Assembly (NCBI GenBank): GCA_021803845.1 | Contig: JAJZLA010000070.1 | Coordinates: 1 to 7,313 of the forward strand | Source: a bacterium | GTDB lineage: Bacteria; SZUA-79; Acidulodesulfobacterales; Acidulodesulfobacteraceae | Length of the DNA stretch: 7,313 nucleotides | Direction: 5' to 3' | Shown here: positions 1 through 5,623 of the stretch, piece after piece | Numbering within the stretch: the first letter of the stretch is position 1 | Layout: the number at the start of each line of letters is the position of its first letter | Made by a program: the position numbers and the translations under genes | Notes under the pieces: generated by a model | The model's input: the letters and a program-made list of their open reading frames with translations, nothing else | Told to the model about the DNA's origin: nothing | Database searches by the model: none

Positions 1-50
1 AAATTTAGTTATTTTTTTAATATCCATTGCGATATTTTTTCTTCTAATTC
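1..50 (-). repeat. Left arm of a perfect 50-bp inverted repeat
   Basis: These 50 bases are the exact reverse complement of 533-582. The arm contains the last 42 bases of the DUF29 gene, including its TAA stop, plus 8 bases beyond it. It touches the window edge, so the repeat may continue to the left. The identity stops sharply on the gene side: base 51 and base 532 do not pair. The two arms enclose 482 bp holding the rest of the DUF29 gene and its promoter. Confidence 0.95.
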
Positions 51-443
51 TGTATCGGCATAAATAATATTTCTTGCTTTTTTCCATCCTTCCGCAAAAA
101 CTTCGCTGAAAACCGGTTCATATTTTAAACCTGGATTTCTTCTTAAGGTTAAAGTAATGTCAGAAATAGAATTAATAATTGTAACTTTCCAACTCTTAGT
201 TCTTAACTCCAGTTGATTATCCCATTTATATACGTGAGAAAGTAAATTTGCTAAAAAGCTTACAAGCCTGTAATATTCAGAATTTCCCAAGTCTTTTACC
301 TCTTCCGCTAAGTTAATATAATCTATTTCGTCTAATTTGCCTTCTTTAAGGAGTTCCGCGTTGGTCATAGCCCAAGTGTAATAATCGGTATTGTATAGAC
401 TGGAAAGATTATTTACGGCAGACTTTTCTTTTACGTTTAACAT
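9..443 (-). CDS. DUF29 family protein
   Basis: This 144-residue protein has the layout of the DUF29 family, whose function is unknown. The N-terminal part (residues 16-53) carries the family core: LY-TDYY-W at 16-24, then a helix with E30-LL, a DEIDY stretch at 38-42 and AEEV-DLG at 46-53. LLSHVYKW (67-74), SW-VTI (84-89) and NPGL (103-106) match the later conserved blocks. Length is normal for DUF29, and no signal peptide or membrane helix is visible. The ATG is preceded at 9 nt by AAAAGG. The gene has its own promoter and no operon partner inside the window. DUF29 genes often occur in several copies per genome, and a piece of a second copy lies just upstream on the other strand. The family assignment is firm; no biochemical role can be given. 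Confidence 0.9.
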   Translation of the reverse strand: MLNVKEKSAVNNLSSLYNTDYYTWAMTNAELLKEGKLDEIDYINLAEEVKDLGNSEYYRLVSFLANLLSHVYKWDNQLELRTKSWKVTIINSISDITLTLRRNPGLKYEPVFSEVFAEGWKKARNIIYADTELEEKISQWILKK

Positions 444-484
444 AATTTTAATACCTTTTAAAAATTAACAACTCTATATAATAA

Positions 485-513
485 AATATAGCACTATACT
501 GAAAGATAATCAA
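485..513 (-). promoter_or_regulatory. Sigma-70-type promoter of the DUF29 gene
   Basis: Read on the minus strand there is a TTGATT -35 box (508-513), a 17-nt spacer and a TATATT -10 box (485-490). A TG one base upstream of the -10 box makes it an extended -10. Transcription would start near 478, leaving a leader of about 35 nt that contains the AAAAGG ribosome site. Box matches and spacing are good for an AT-rich region, but no data confirm it. Confidence 0.55.
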
Positions 514-532
514 GTTGTAAAAAAGCATTCAG

Positions 533-582
533 GAATTAGAAGAAAAAATATCGCAATGGATATTAAAAAAATAACTAAATTT
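533..582 (+). repeat. Right arm of the inverted repeat: detached 3' end of a DUF29 gene
   Basis: This is a perfect inverted copy of 1-50. Read on the plus strand, 533-574 encodes ELEEKISQWILKK followed by a stop, identical to the C-terminus of the intact DUF29 protein. The frame upstream closes at a TAA at 518-520, so only 17 codons remain open and there is no start codon. It is therefore a gene fragment, not a gene. Either a second DUF29 gene was deleted down to its tail, or the end of the intact gene was copied in inverted orientation. The following sequence (583 on) is unrelated to DUF29. Confidence 0.9.
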
Positions 583-636
583 TTATCATACAATAATTCA
601 AGGTTATATAATAAAACTTACAGCCGAGAAAAAAAA

Positions 637-665
637 TGAACTGGTGGAAAATTTCCACCGGTTCA
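637..665. repeat. 29-bp near-perfect palindrome over the start of the 115-residue ORF
   Basis: The arms TGAACTGGTGGAAA and TTTCCACCGGTTCA flank a single central A. Thirteen of 14 positions pair as Watson-Crick, and the remaining T/G pair is still allowed in RNA. In a transcript this would be a strong hairpin hiding the GTG start at 644. As DNA it could be a binding or recombination site or a mobile-element end. There is no T-run after it, so it is not a standard terminator. Confidence 0.85.
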
Positions 666-991
666 ATAAAATCAAGCATTCGAGCGCCGACCTAAAAGCC
701 TTCACCGAAAAAGGCCTCTATATGCTCGCTACTATAATCAAAAGCCCCAAGGCAATCCAAACTACCTTAGATATCATAGAGACATACGCCAAAATAAGAG
801 ACCTCTCAAGAAGCATGTCGAAACTGCCGACTGCAGACAAAGCCGAACGGAAAACCATAATGGAAAAAGCAGCCGACGTTTTTGGAGATATCCTCGACGG
901 CGCCCTTGAGACGACCGGCAGCGAAACAACCCTCGAACTAAACCTTGCCGTCATAAAAGTAAAACATACGGTAAAGAAGGGAAAGAAATAA
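644..991 (+). CDS. Unrecognised helix-rich protein, probably from a mobile element; start uncertain
   Basis: I do not recognise this 115-residue protein. It looks mostly alpha-helical, has no cysteine, no membrane helix and no signal peptide, and ends in a basic tail (KKGKK). Many codons end in C or G (GCC, ACC, CTC, GAC), unlike the AT-rich neighbours on both sides, which suggests foreign origin. The GTG at 644 has no convincing Shine-Dalgarno and sits inside a 29-bp palindrome. The frame is open upstream to a stop at 572-574 but offers no ATG, GTG or TTG there, and the codons just before 644 read plausibly as LTAEKKNEL. The gene may thus have lost its true 5' end at the repeat boundary near 582. 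An ATG at 636 is in another frame and yields only 19 codons. A weak TATAAT lies at 607-612. Downstream sits a remnant of a phage-type gene, which supports a mobile origin. Confidence 0.5.
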   Translation: MENFHRFNKIKHSSADLKAFTEKGLYMLATIIKSPKAIQTTLDIIETYAKIRDLSRSMSKLPTADKAERKTIMEKAADVFGDILDGALETTGSETTLELNLAVIKVKHTVKKGKK

Positions 992-1008
992 AAAAACGGG
1001 GTACCGCC

Positions 1009-1059
1009 ATGACCGTCATGGAACTAATCGAAGAGCTTAAAAAATATCCGCCGCATTAA
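1009..1059 (+). pseudogene. Remnant: first 16 codons of a phage-type small gene
   Basis: The ATG follows CGGGG at a good distance, and the reading is MTVMELIEELKKYPPH followed by TAA. From memory, this N-terminus resembles small phage and plasmid proteins that begin MTV-ELIE-L-KYPPD and run on for some 60-80 residues; no search was possible. Here the frame stops after the PP motif and the sequence passes directly into the 3' end of the convergent gene. It lies 17 nt behind the 115-residue ORF on the same strand, with similar base composition. The start codon sits in a 15-bp palindrome (1007-1021). The similarity rests on 16 residues, so the call is tentative. Confidence 0.4.
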
Positions 1060-1064
1060 TGGAT

Positions 1065-1901
1065 TCAAACATTTTTTTCAACACTAAATTTATTGGATTG
1101 TTTTTTGATATTGTCAAATTCCCATGCAAGTTCCGTGATTATCTCATTATTAGATGTAATAGTAATTTTCCCTAATAAATCTTCCCTGTGAGAAATTATT
1201 CCTATAGACAATTCTTCCGATATGGCAAAACTTGCATAAGGCATCATTTTATTTAAGCTGTCTTGAAAAACATAGAATACGTCAATGTTATTTTTTGACT
1301 GCTCCGCCATAATCTCTTCCATTTTAGAGAAATCATCCCCGTTTTTCAATATAAATATCCGTTCGATGCGTATGCCTCTTTTTGCCTGTCTGTAATTTTG
1401 TCTTGTATGTTCAGTCATATCCTTACCTGATTTCCAATAAAACGGTTCTACAAGATTGCTCGCAACCTTAAATGACTGCCCCGGCTTTAATTCCCCTAAT
1501 ATAATCGATTTAGCGGCATAAATATCGTGGAAGATAAAATCTCCCCCTTTTTCGGCTTGCTTTAAGAGAAGATGAATTTTTTCAAAATCGGCAAGGGCTA
1601 TTTTAGTCGCAATATCTGTTTTTTTCTTTTTTAGCCTGTTGTATAACATTATAGTTTCATTAATAGCAATCTGTTCTTTAATGGAAAGTTCCAGCGACGG
1701 GAAAGTTGCCTTCAATCGTTTTTCCAGATTATCGATAGCTATTATAAATTCCGCAAAAATAGTTGCTAACGCAAAAGCCAATACAATTACTATTTTTGTA
1801 GAAACACTCAAATGAAAATATGCGCTCAGCCAAAATGTCAGTATAATAAAGACAATGCCGAATAACCCTATAAATAAGCGTAAAAATGTAACCCTCGACA
1901 T
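1065..1901 (-). CDS. Membrane-anchored protein with a soluble C-terminal domain, function unknown
   Basis: The 278-residue product has two membrane helices near the N-terminus (about residues 7-28 and 35-56) separated by a very short loop, so the remaining 220 residues should lie in the cytoplasm. Residues 57-115 are helical and basic (KRLK, RLKKKK). The later part has a mixed alpha/beta pattern. A basic stretch, YRQAKRGIRIERIFIL (170-185), is followed by an acidic helix and a second strand, NIDVFYVFQD (205-214); the C-terminus contains ELAWEFDNI (257-265). This basic-strand/helix/strand layout and the late aromatic motif recall the PLD-like sensor domains at the ends of some bacterial regulators, but no HKD catalytic motif is present, so this is only a resemblance. 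Start: the ATG lies about 12 nt behind AGAGGG. The gene appears to be a single unit, transcribed from a promoter with a palindromic operator-like site. Confidence 0.75.
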   Translation of the reverse strand: MSRVTFLRLFIGLFGIVFIILTFWLSAYFHLSVSTKIVIVLAFALATIFAEFIIAIDNLEKRLKATFPSLELSIKEQIAINETIMLYNRLKKKKTDIATKIALADFEKIHLLLKQAEKGGDFIFHDIYAAKSIILGELKPGQSFKVASNLVEPFYWKSGKDMTEHTRQNYRQAKRGIRIERIFILKNGDDFSKMEEIMAEQSKNNIDVFYVFQDSLNKMMPYASFAISEELSIGIISHREDLLGKITITSNNEIITELAWEFDNIKKQSNKFSVEKNV

Positions 1902-1929
1902 TGTTATTATGCACCCTCTTTTATTTTTT

Positions 1930-1938
1930 ATTATATCA
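1930..1938 (-). promoter_or_regulatory. Extended -10 promoter element of the two-helix membrane protein gene
   Basis: On the minus strand the sequence reads TGATATAAT, a consensus TATAAT with the TG of an extended -10. There is no TTGACA-like box 16-18 bp upstream; that position is taken by a perfect palindrome. Transcription would begin near 1923, about 20 nt before the ATG, with the AGAGGG ribosome site in the short leader. Confidence 0.55.
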
Positions 1939-1945
1939 TATTAAA

Positions 1946-1965
1946 AGTTAAAGATATCTTTAACT
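1946..1965. promoter_or_regulatory. Perfect 20-bp palindrome, likely operator
   Basis: AGTTAAAGAT is followed directly by its reverse complement ATCTTTAACT. The palindrome lies 8 bp upstream of the extended -10 element and covers the -35 position. That placement suits a dimeric regulator, either a repressor or an activator that compensates for the missing -35 box. With no loop it is a DNA-level site rather than an RNA hairpin. A plus-strand promoter on its other side is not convincing (TATGAT at 1978-1983 only). The regulator is not identifiable. Confidence 0.55.
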
Positions 1966-2008
1966 AAAATTTTCATTTATGATTTATGGGTTTTACAGAG
2001 GCATCATA

Positions 2009-2137
2009 ATGATTATAAAAAATACCGCGATTAAAAACACTACAAAATCAAAAGATATTATCCGAATAGCGTTTAATACTCAAAATACCGCAAGACTATT
2101 ATTGCAAATATTAAAACGACCGCTGAAAGTATTATAA
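2009..2137 (+). CDS. Possible 42-residue small protein (doubtful)
   Basis: The ATG is preceded by AGAGG with 7 nt between, and the frame runs 42 codons to a TAA. The product would be basic, beginning MIIKNTAIKN, with no recognisable motif or membrane helix. It points away from the operator-like palindrome and overlaps the last 65 bp of the opposite-strand small membrane protein gene. ORFs of this size are expected by chance in AT-rich DNA. The only support is the ribosome site. Confidence 0.15.
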   Translation: MIIKNTAIKNTTKSKDIIRIAFNTQNTARLLLQILKRPLKVL

Positions 2138-2300
2138 AATATAGAACATTGTAAACGGCTATGCCTATAATTAAATAAAAAACTAAAATTAACCGCTTAA
2201 TTTTTTTAAGTTCCCCGTCTCTCAATAAATAGCCGGCCGTTATTGCTACGGCAATATAAATAACGGATTCGATTATTATCGTATCCATATTAATATCCAT
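2073..2300 (-). CDS. Small hydrophobic membrane protein, unknown function
   Basis: This 75-residue protein is almost entirely membrane-embedded. A first helix spans about residues 8-26, a short polar loop follows (RDGELKKIK, 27-35), and then come two nearly continuous hydrophobic stretches (36-53 and 54-71), giving two or three passes. By the positive-inside rule the basic loop should face the cytoplasm. No family is recognised and it carries no catalytic motif. It follows the UDP-glucuronate decarboxylase gene by 34 bp on the same strand, so it is probably the last gene of that operon. Two ATGs are possible (residues 1 and 5); the first is used because an AGGG lies upstream, although at a rather long distance of about 14 nt. 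No terminator hairpin is visible after the stop. Confidence 0.6.
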   Translation of the reverse strand: MDINMDTIIIESVIYIAVAITAGYLLRDGELKKIKRLILVFYLIIGIAVYNVLYFIILSAVVLIFAIIVLRYFEY

Positions 2301-2334
2301 AAAGTTTAATCAATCCCTTATTCTTCCTTCGGAC

Positions 2335-3270
2335 TTATCTCTTTAAGACTTCTTTAAAATACTCTACGGTTTTTTTAAGCCCTTCTTCGATATCTACCTT
2401 AGGGTTGTACCCCAGAGTTTTTTTTGCAAGCGTTAAATCCGGGTTTCTCTGAATCGGGTCGTCTTCAGGCAGTTCTACGAATTTTATCTTAGATTTCGAG
2501 CCGGTAAGGCGTATAACCAGCTTTGCAAAATCGGCTATGGTAAATTCGTAATTATTTCCCATATTAACCGGTCCCGTAAAACCGCTTTTATCTTCGATAA
2601 ACAGTATAATCCCGTCTATTAAATCCGATACGTAGCAGAAAGAGCGGGTCTGTTTTCCGTCTCCGTAAACCGTTAAATCTTCTCCCTTTAGCGCCTGAAC
2701 TATAAAATTGGAAACTACCCTGCCGTCGTTTTCCAGCATTTTGGGTCCGTATGTATTAAAAACCCTTATTACTCTTATATCCGTTCCGTATCGCCTGCGA
2801 TAATCGAACATAATCGTTTCCGCCGCCCTTTTTCCTTCGTCGTAGCAAGACCTTATAGAAACCGGATTAACATTGCCGTTATAATTTTCGGGCTGTGGAT
2901 GGACGGACGGCGAACCGTAAACTTCCGAAGTGGAAGTGTGTAAAACCGGTATCTTAAGGCGGGCTGCATTTTCCATAACGTTAAATATGCCGTAAACGTT
3001 GTCTTTCATAGTTTTCAAAGGGTCTCTTTGATAATGCGGAACCGACGCCGGACAGGCGAGGTTAACTATAAAATCGGCCTCTATGCTAAACGGAGAGCTT
3101 ATATCGCCCCTGATGACTTCGAAAGAGGGATTGCCCGTAAATTCTTTTATATTATTCTTCGACCCCGTATAAAAATTATCCATGCATAAAACTTCATGCC
3201 CTGCGTTTAAAAGCCTTTCGCATAAGTTAGAACCGATAAAACCAGCTCCGCCCGTTACAAGGACTCTCAT
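2335..3270 (-). CDS. uxs: UDP-glucuronate decarboxylase (UDP-xylose synthase)
   Basis: This 311-residue enzyme belongs to the extended short-chain dehydrogenases and should convert UDP-glucuronate to UDP-xylose with bound NAD, in the cytosol. The NAD loop GGAGFIG is at 7-13. Features typical of UDP-xylose synthases rather than other epimerases are LACPASVPHYQ-DP (71-84), TSEVYG (114-119), HPQPE (124-128), RSCYDEGKR (140-148) and DGRVVSNFI (182-190). The predicted catalytic residues are Thr114, Glu116, Tyr143, Lys147 and Arg209 (in QTRSF), all present. Length matches the bacterial enzymes. The ATG follows a strong GGAGGA ribosome site that lies inside the 3' end of cbiH, only 3 bp away, so the two genes are surely co-transcribed. 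UDP-xylose feeds polysaccharide or glycan synthesis, and no such genes are in view. A related activity such as a 4-keto-pentose synthase cannot be excluded by sequence alone. Confidence 0.9.
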   Translation of the reverse strand: MRVLVTGGAGFIGSNLCERLLNAGHEVLCMDNFYTGSKNNIKEFTGNPSFEVIRGDISSPFSIEADFIVNLACPASVPHYQRDPLKTMKDNVYGIFNVMENAARLKIPVLHTSTSEVYGSPSVHPQPENYNGNVNPVSIRSCYDEGKRAAETIMFDYRRRYGTDIRVIRVFNTYGPKMLENDGRVVSNFIVQALKGEDLTVYGDGKQTRSFCYVSDLIDGIILFIEDKSGFTGPVNMGNNYEFTIADFAKLVIRLTGSKSKIKFVELPEDDPIQRNPDLTLAKKTLGYNPKVDIEEGLKKTVEYFKEVLKR

Positions 3271-3273
3271 AAT

Positions 3274-4098
3274 CTAATTTTCCTCCGCTATATTTTTCTC
3301 GATATTATTTTTGCTTAAATCGTATTTATTACCGTATCCCCTTCTGGTTATCATATACAAATCGTTCACGTATGTGTTGCCGTTTCCTATTATTATCGTG
3401 GTATTCATACTTACGATATCGAATTTGTCTATATTTTCGAGCGTCGTTATAATTATCTCTTCGTCGGGTCTAGTCGCCGCCTTTGCGATAACGGCAGGCC
3501 TGTCTTTCCCGATATTTTCCAGAAGGATATTTTTTGCGATAGTCAGCTCTTCTTTTCTCTTCATGCTCTTTGGATTATAGATTATTATCACAAAATCTCC
3601 AGCCGCCGCCGCCTTCAATCTTTTTTCTATGTCTTTCCACGGAGTTAAAAGATTAGACAAAGATATAACGCAAAAATCGTTTGTTATCGGCGCTCCAGCC
3701 GCCGCCGAAACTGCGCAGAAAGCCGGAATGCCTGGTATTATTTCCACGGGAATTTTTCCGGTGAGTGATTCTTTGTCTATAATTTCGAGCAAAAGACCGC
3801 TCATTCCGTAAATGCCTGCGTCGCCTCCCGAAACAAGCGCTACGGATTTGCCTTCCAAAGATTTTTTAACCGCCGCTTCGCATCTTTTAATTTCGTCTTT
3901 CATATTGAACGGAAGTCTTTCCTGTTTTTCGCTTAATATATCTACTATATGCCTCAAATATGAAGAATAACCTATTATTACTTCCGCCTCTTTTATGGCT
4001 TCGAGAGCTTTTTTGCTTAAATGTTCGGTGTCTCCCGGACCGGTTCCTATAACCGTTATCTTTCCGTAAGATTCTGACCGTCCGCCGTTTAATTCCAT
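3274..4098 (-). CDS. cbiH: Cobalt-factor III C17-methyltransferase (ring contraction)
   Basis: A class III SAM-dependent tetrapyrrole methyltransferase of 274 residues, close to CbiH/CobJ. It methylates C17 of cobalt-factor III and drives ring contraction, giving cobalt-precorrin-4. Motifs: GTGPGD (18-23), IIGYSSYL (41-48), SGGDAGIYGMSG (90-101), IPGIPAF (121-127), SLSNLLTPW (146-154) and YNPKSMKR (174-181). The usual SLSDLLTPW has Asn in place of Asp here. The C-terminus is plain, without the Cys cluster of the iron-sulfur CbiH variants. CbiG nearby points to the anaerobic CbiH role rather than aerobic CobJ. The ATG follows a very strong AAGGAGGGTGA. It is separated from cbiG by 190 bp holding two dispersed repeats, yet has no clear promoter of its own there. 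A 3-bp gap links it to the decarboxylase gene downstream. Confidence 0.93.
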   Translation of the reverse strand: MELNGGRSESYGKITVIGTGPGDTEHLSKKALEAIKEAEVIIGYSSYLRHIVDILSEKQERLPFNMKDEIKRCEAAVKKSLEGKSVALVSGGDAGIYGMSGLLLEIIDKESLTGKIPVEIIPGIPAFCAVSAAAGAPITNDFCVISLSNLLTPWKDIEKRLKAAAAGDFVIIIYNPKSMKRKEELTIAKNILLENIGKDRPAVIAKAATRPDEEIIITTLENIDKFDIVSMNTTIIIGNGNTYVNDLYMITRRGYGNKYDLSKNNIEKNIAEEN

Positions 4099-4154
4099 TA
4101 ATCACCCTCCTTTTCTTCTCTATTAATACGCTAATCCCGATTCTTAAATTTATT

Positions 4155-4185
4155 TTCTGAATTCCCGCTTTCGCGGGAATGACAA
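4155..4185 (-). repeat. Dispersed ATTCCCGC/GCGGGAAT repeat, copy 1
   Basis: A 31-bp unit whose core (4161-4180) is an 8-bp perfect stem, ATTCCCGC and GCGGGAAT, around TTTC. It matches copy 2 at 28 of 31 positions in the opposite orientation. The core fits the pattern of dRS3-type repeats known from Neisseria and similar units scattered in many other genomes. No T-run follows on either strand, so it is not a typical terminator. Confidence 0.8.
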
Positions 4186-4213
4186 TATTGCAATTTAACT
4201 TTTCCCCTAACAG

Positions 4214-4244
4214 TTGTCATTCCCGCGCAGGCGGGAATCCAGAA
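4214..4244 (+). repeat. Dispersed ATTCCCGC/GCGGGAAT repeat, copy 2
   Basis: Same unit as copy 1, here with the loop GCAG (core 4219-4238). The two copies point at each other across 28 bp, making a composite 90-bp inverted repeat between cbiG and cbiH, like a small non-autonomous element. Any reading frame through it beginning SFPRRRESR is an artefact of the repeat. In the operon transcript each copy would fold as a hairpin and might affect stability of the flanking messages. Confidence 0.8.
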
Positions 4245-4288
4245 TTTATTATGCGCCTAAGGCGGTTCAGGAAAACACGTCGATTAAG

Positions 4289-5623
4289 TTAAGAAACTAT
4301 TGCCGCCGCTGCCGTTACATTTCCTTTTTTTTGTTTAGGTATCAGCAGTTCCCCGCCGTTTTTCGCCGACATCGCCGCGCAAGGTTCGCAGACGGAATAT
4401 GCTCCGGTGTGTTTAAAACTTGCCGACCATTCTATATTTATACCCGCCTCTTTTCCTTTTTTATTGTTTTTTTTATTTTTACTCGAATCTATAAAGGCGT
4501 TTATTTCGTCTTTATCGTAAAAGTCTATAAAATTACCGTATTTATATCCGAATTCCAGCAATCCGGCCTCATTTCTTTTTAAGTCTATCGTAGCAACGTT
4601 CCTTATTGACTTAAGCGATAAATTATTTTCCTTAAATACGGAAGATATAAAATCTTCTATCTCTTTAAACGAGGTATTCTTATTACAGCCTATGCCTACG
4701 GTTAAGCGTCTCGGCCTTAAAAGCGCAATATTTTCGGCTTCCGCAATATTTTTCGGGTTTTCTTTTAAAGAAACGACCGCCGCCTTTTTGCTGCCCATGT
4801 TTGCGGTATTTAAACCTTTCGACAGGATTATTCGTTTTGCGTTTTTAAACCCGCTTATATAAGACTTTATTTCCCGCATGTTAAAAATACTGTCTTCGTC
4901 TATGTATATTCTTATCTCTTCTCCGCAAATAGAAGCTTTATTGAATATTTTTATTTTGCTTTCCCCGTCTTCTATAAACAGGCCGAACCTATCTGCGAAC
5001 ATATCCAAAGAAAAATTTCCGGTTGCGTCCGTCGCGGTGGTAATTACCGGAATTGCTCCGTTTCCTATGTACCCTGCGGTTTCCTCGGCAAATTTATTCG
5101 CGCCCCCCGTGTGACCGGAAAGCAGGCTGACGACGAATTTTCCGGCTTCGTCTATCGCTATAACGCCGGGGTCGCTGAATTTATCTTTAAGAAAAGGCGC
5201 GATAATCCTGACCGCCGCCCCAGCCGCCAGAAAGAATACTATGAAATCGTATCCGCGGAACAGCTTTTTAATAAAATAATCTTCCGATAATTTTTTATAT
5301 CTTTCGATGCCCGTCTTCAGAAGTTTTATCCCATCGGCAGAAGGCGTTTCTAAAGCCGCCGTTTCCGCCTGCAAGCTAAAGGCGCGTTGCGTTAATCCGT
5401 TTTTTTCTTCTCCGATAAAAAAATGCAGATTTATAATTTCGGAAATGTCCGGAATATCGGCCTCGCTGCGCGCTTTGAGCTTTTTTGCCATGCCGCCGTA
5501 AATTTTAACCGCTTTCTTTAAAGAATTTTCCGAGGTTATTACAAGGGCGATATTCGTAATTTTAAATACGGCGTCAGACGGTATTTCCACCGTTTCTGAA
5601 TCCGTGCGAAAAGCTCTTATCAT
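4289..5623 (-). CDS. cbiG: Cobalt-precorrin-5A hydrolase
   Basis: CbiG opens the delta-lactone of cobalt-precorrin-5A, releasing acetaldehyde and giving cobalt-precorrin-5B. It is the marker of the anaerobic pathway. The 444-residue protein shows the three CbiG parts: an N-terminal region (about 20-125); a central domain with FLAAGAAVRIIAPFLKDK (131-148), DPGVIAIDE (151-159), SLLSGHTGGAN (166-176) and TTATD (195-199); and a C-terminal domain with TVGIGC (308-313), IDLKRNEAGL (346-355) and VCEPCAA (411-417). A Lys/Asn-rich insert (about 379-394) is unusual and probably a flexible loop. The chosen ATG overlaps the end of cbiF by 50 bp and has a weak AGGT ribosome site. A GTG at residue 12 would shorten the overlap to 17 bp, but has no ribosome site. 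No start exists between the cbiF stop and the conserved ITNIALVIT strand. Confidence 0.92.
   Translation of the reverse strand: MIRAFRTDSETVEIPSDAVFKITNIALVITSENSLKKAVKIYGGMAKKLKARSEADIPDISEIINLHFFIGEEKNGLTQRAFSLQAETAALETPSADGIKLLKTGIERYKKLSEDYFIKKLFRGYDFIVFFLAAGAAVRIIAPFLKDKFSDPGVIAIDEAGKFVVSLLSGHTGGANKFAEETAGYIGNGAIPVITTATDATGNFSLDMFADRFGLFIEDGESKIKIFNKASICGEEIRIYIDEDSIFNMREIKSYISGFKNAKRIILSKGLNTANMGSKKAAVVSLKENPKNIAEAENIALLRPRRLTVGIGCNKNTSFKEIEDFISSVFKENNLSLKSIRNVATIDLKRNEAGLLEFGYKYGNFIDFYDKDEINAFIDSSKNKKNNKKGKEAGINIEWSASFKHTGAYSVCEPCAAMSAKNGGELLIPKQKKGNVTAAAAIVS

Noticed and set aside
475..616. 12-bp direct repeat TATATAATAAAA (475-486 and 605-616)
   Set aside because: Low-complexity AT sequence; likely chance, although both copies contain a TATAAT.
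718..954. Minus-strand ORF of 78 codons
   Set aside because: It is antisense to the 115-residue ORF, has a Ser/Arg/Val-rich composition typical of a shadow frame, and has no ribosome site.
1041..1064. Possible terminator between the convergent genes, with a T-run on the minus strand
   Set aside because: Only a 4-bp ATCC/GGAT stem with an 11-nt loop precedes the six Ts; too weak to annotate.
1729..1914. Minus-strand ORF of 61 codons overlapping the start of the two-helix membrane protein gene
   Set aside because: A shadow frame of the membrane segments, with GTG start and no independent support.
3311..3811. Two plus-strand ORFs opposite cbiH
   Set aside because: They mirror conserved cbiH motifs on the other strand and have no supported starts.
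4099..4288. Cobalamin riboswitch or promoter ahead of cbiH
   Set aside because: No B12-box-like conserved core is seen; the space is filled by the two hairpin repeats. A TTGTCA in copy 1 has no -10 box at proper distance.
4214..4582. Plus-strand ORF beginning MSFPRRRESR, 122 codons
   Set aside because: The start is the known translation of the ATTCCCGC repeat, and the rest is antisense to the conserved C-terminal part of cbiG.
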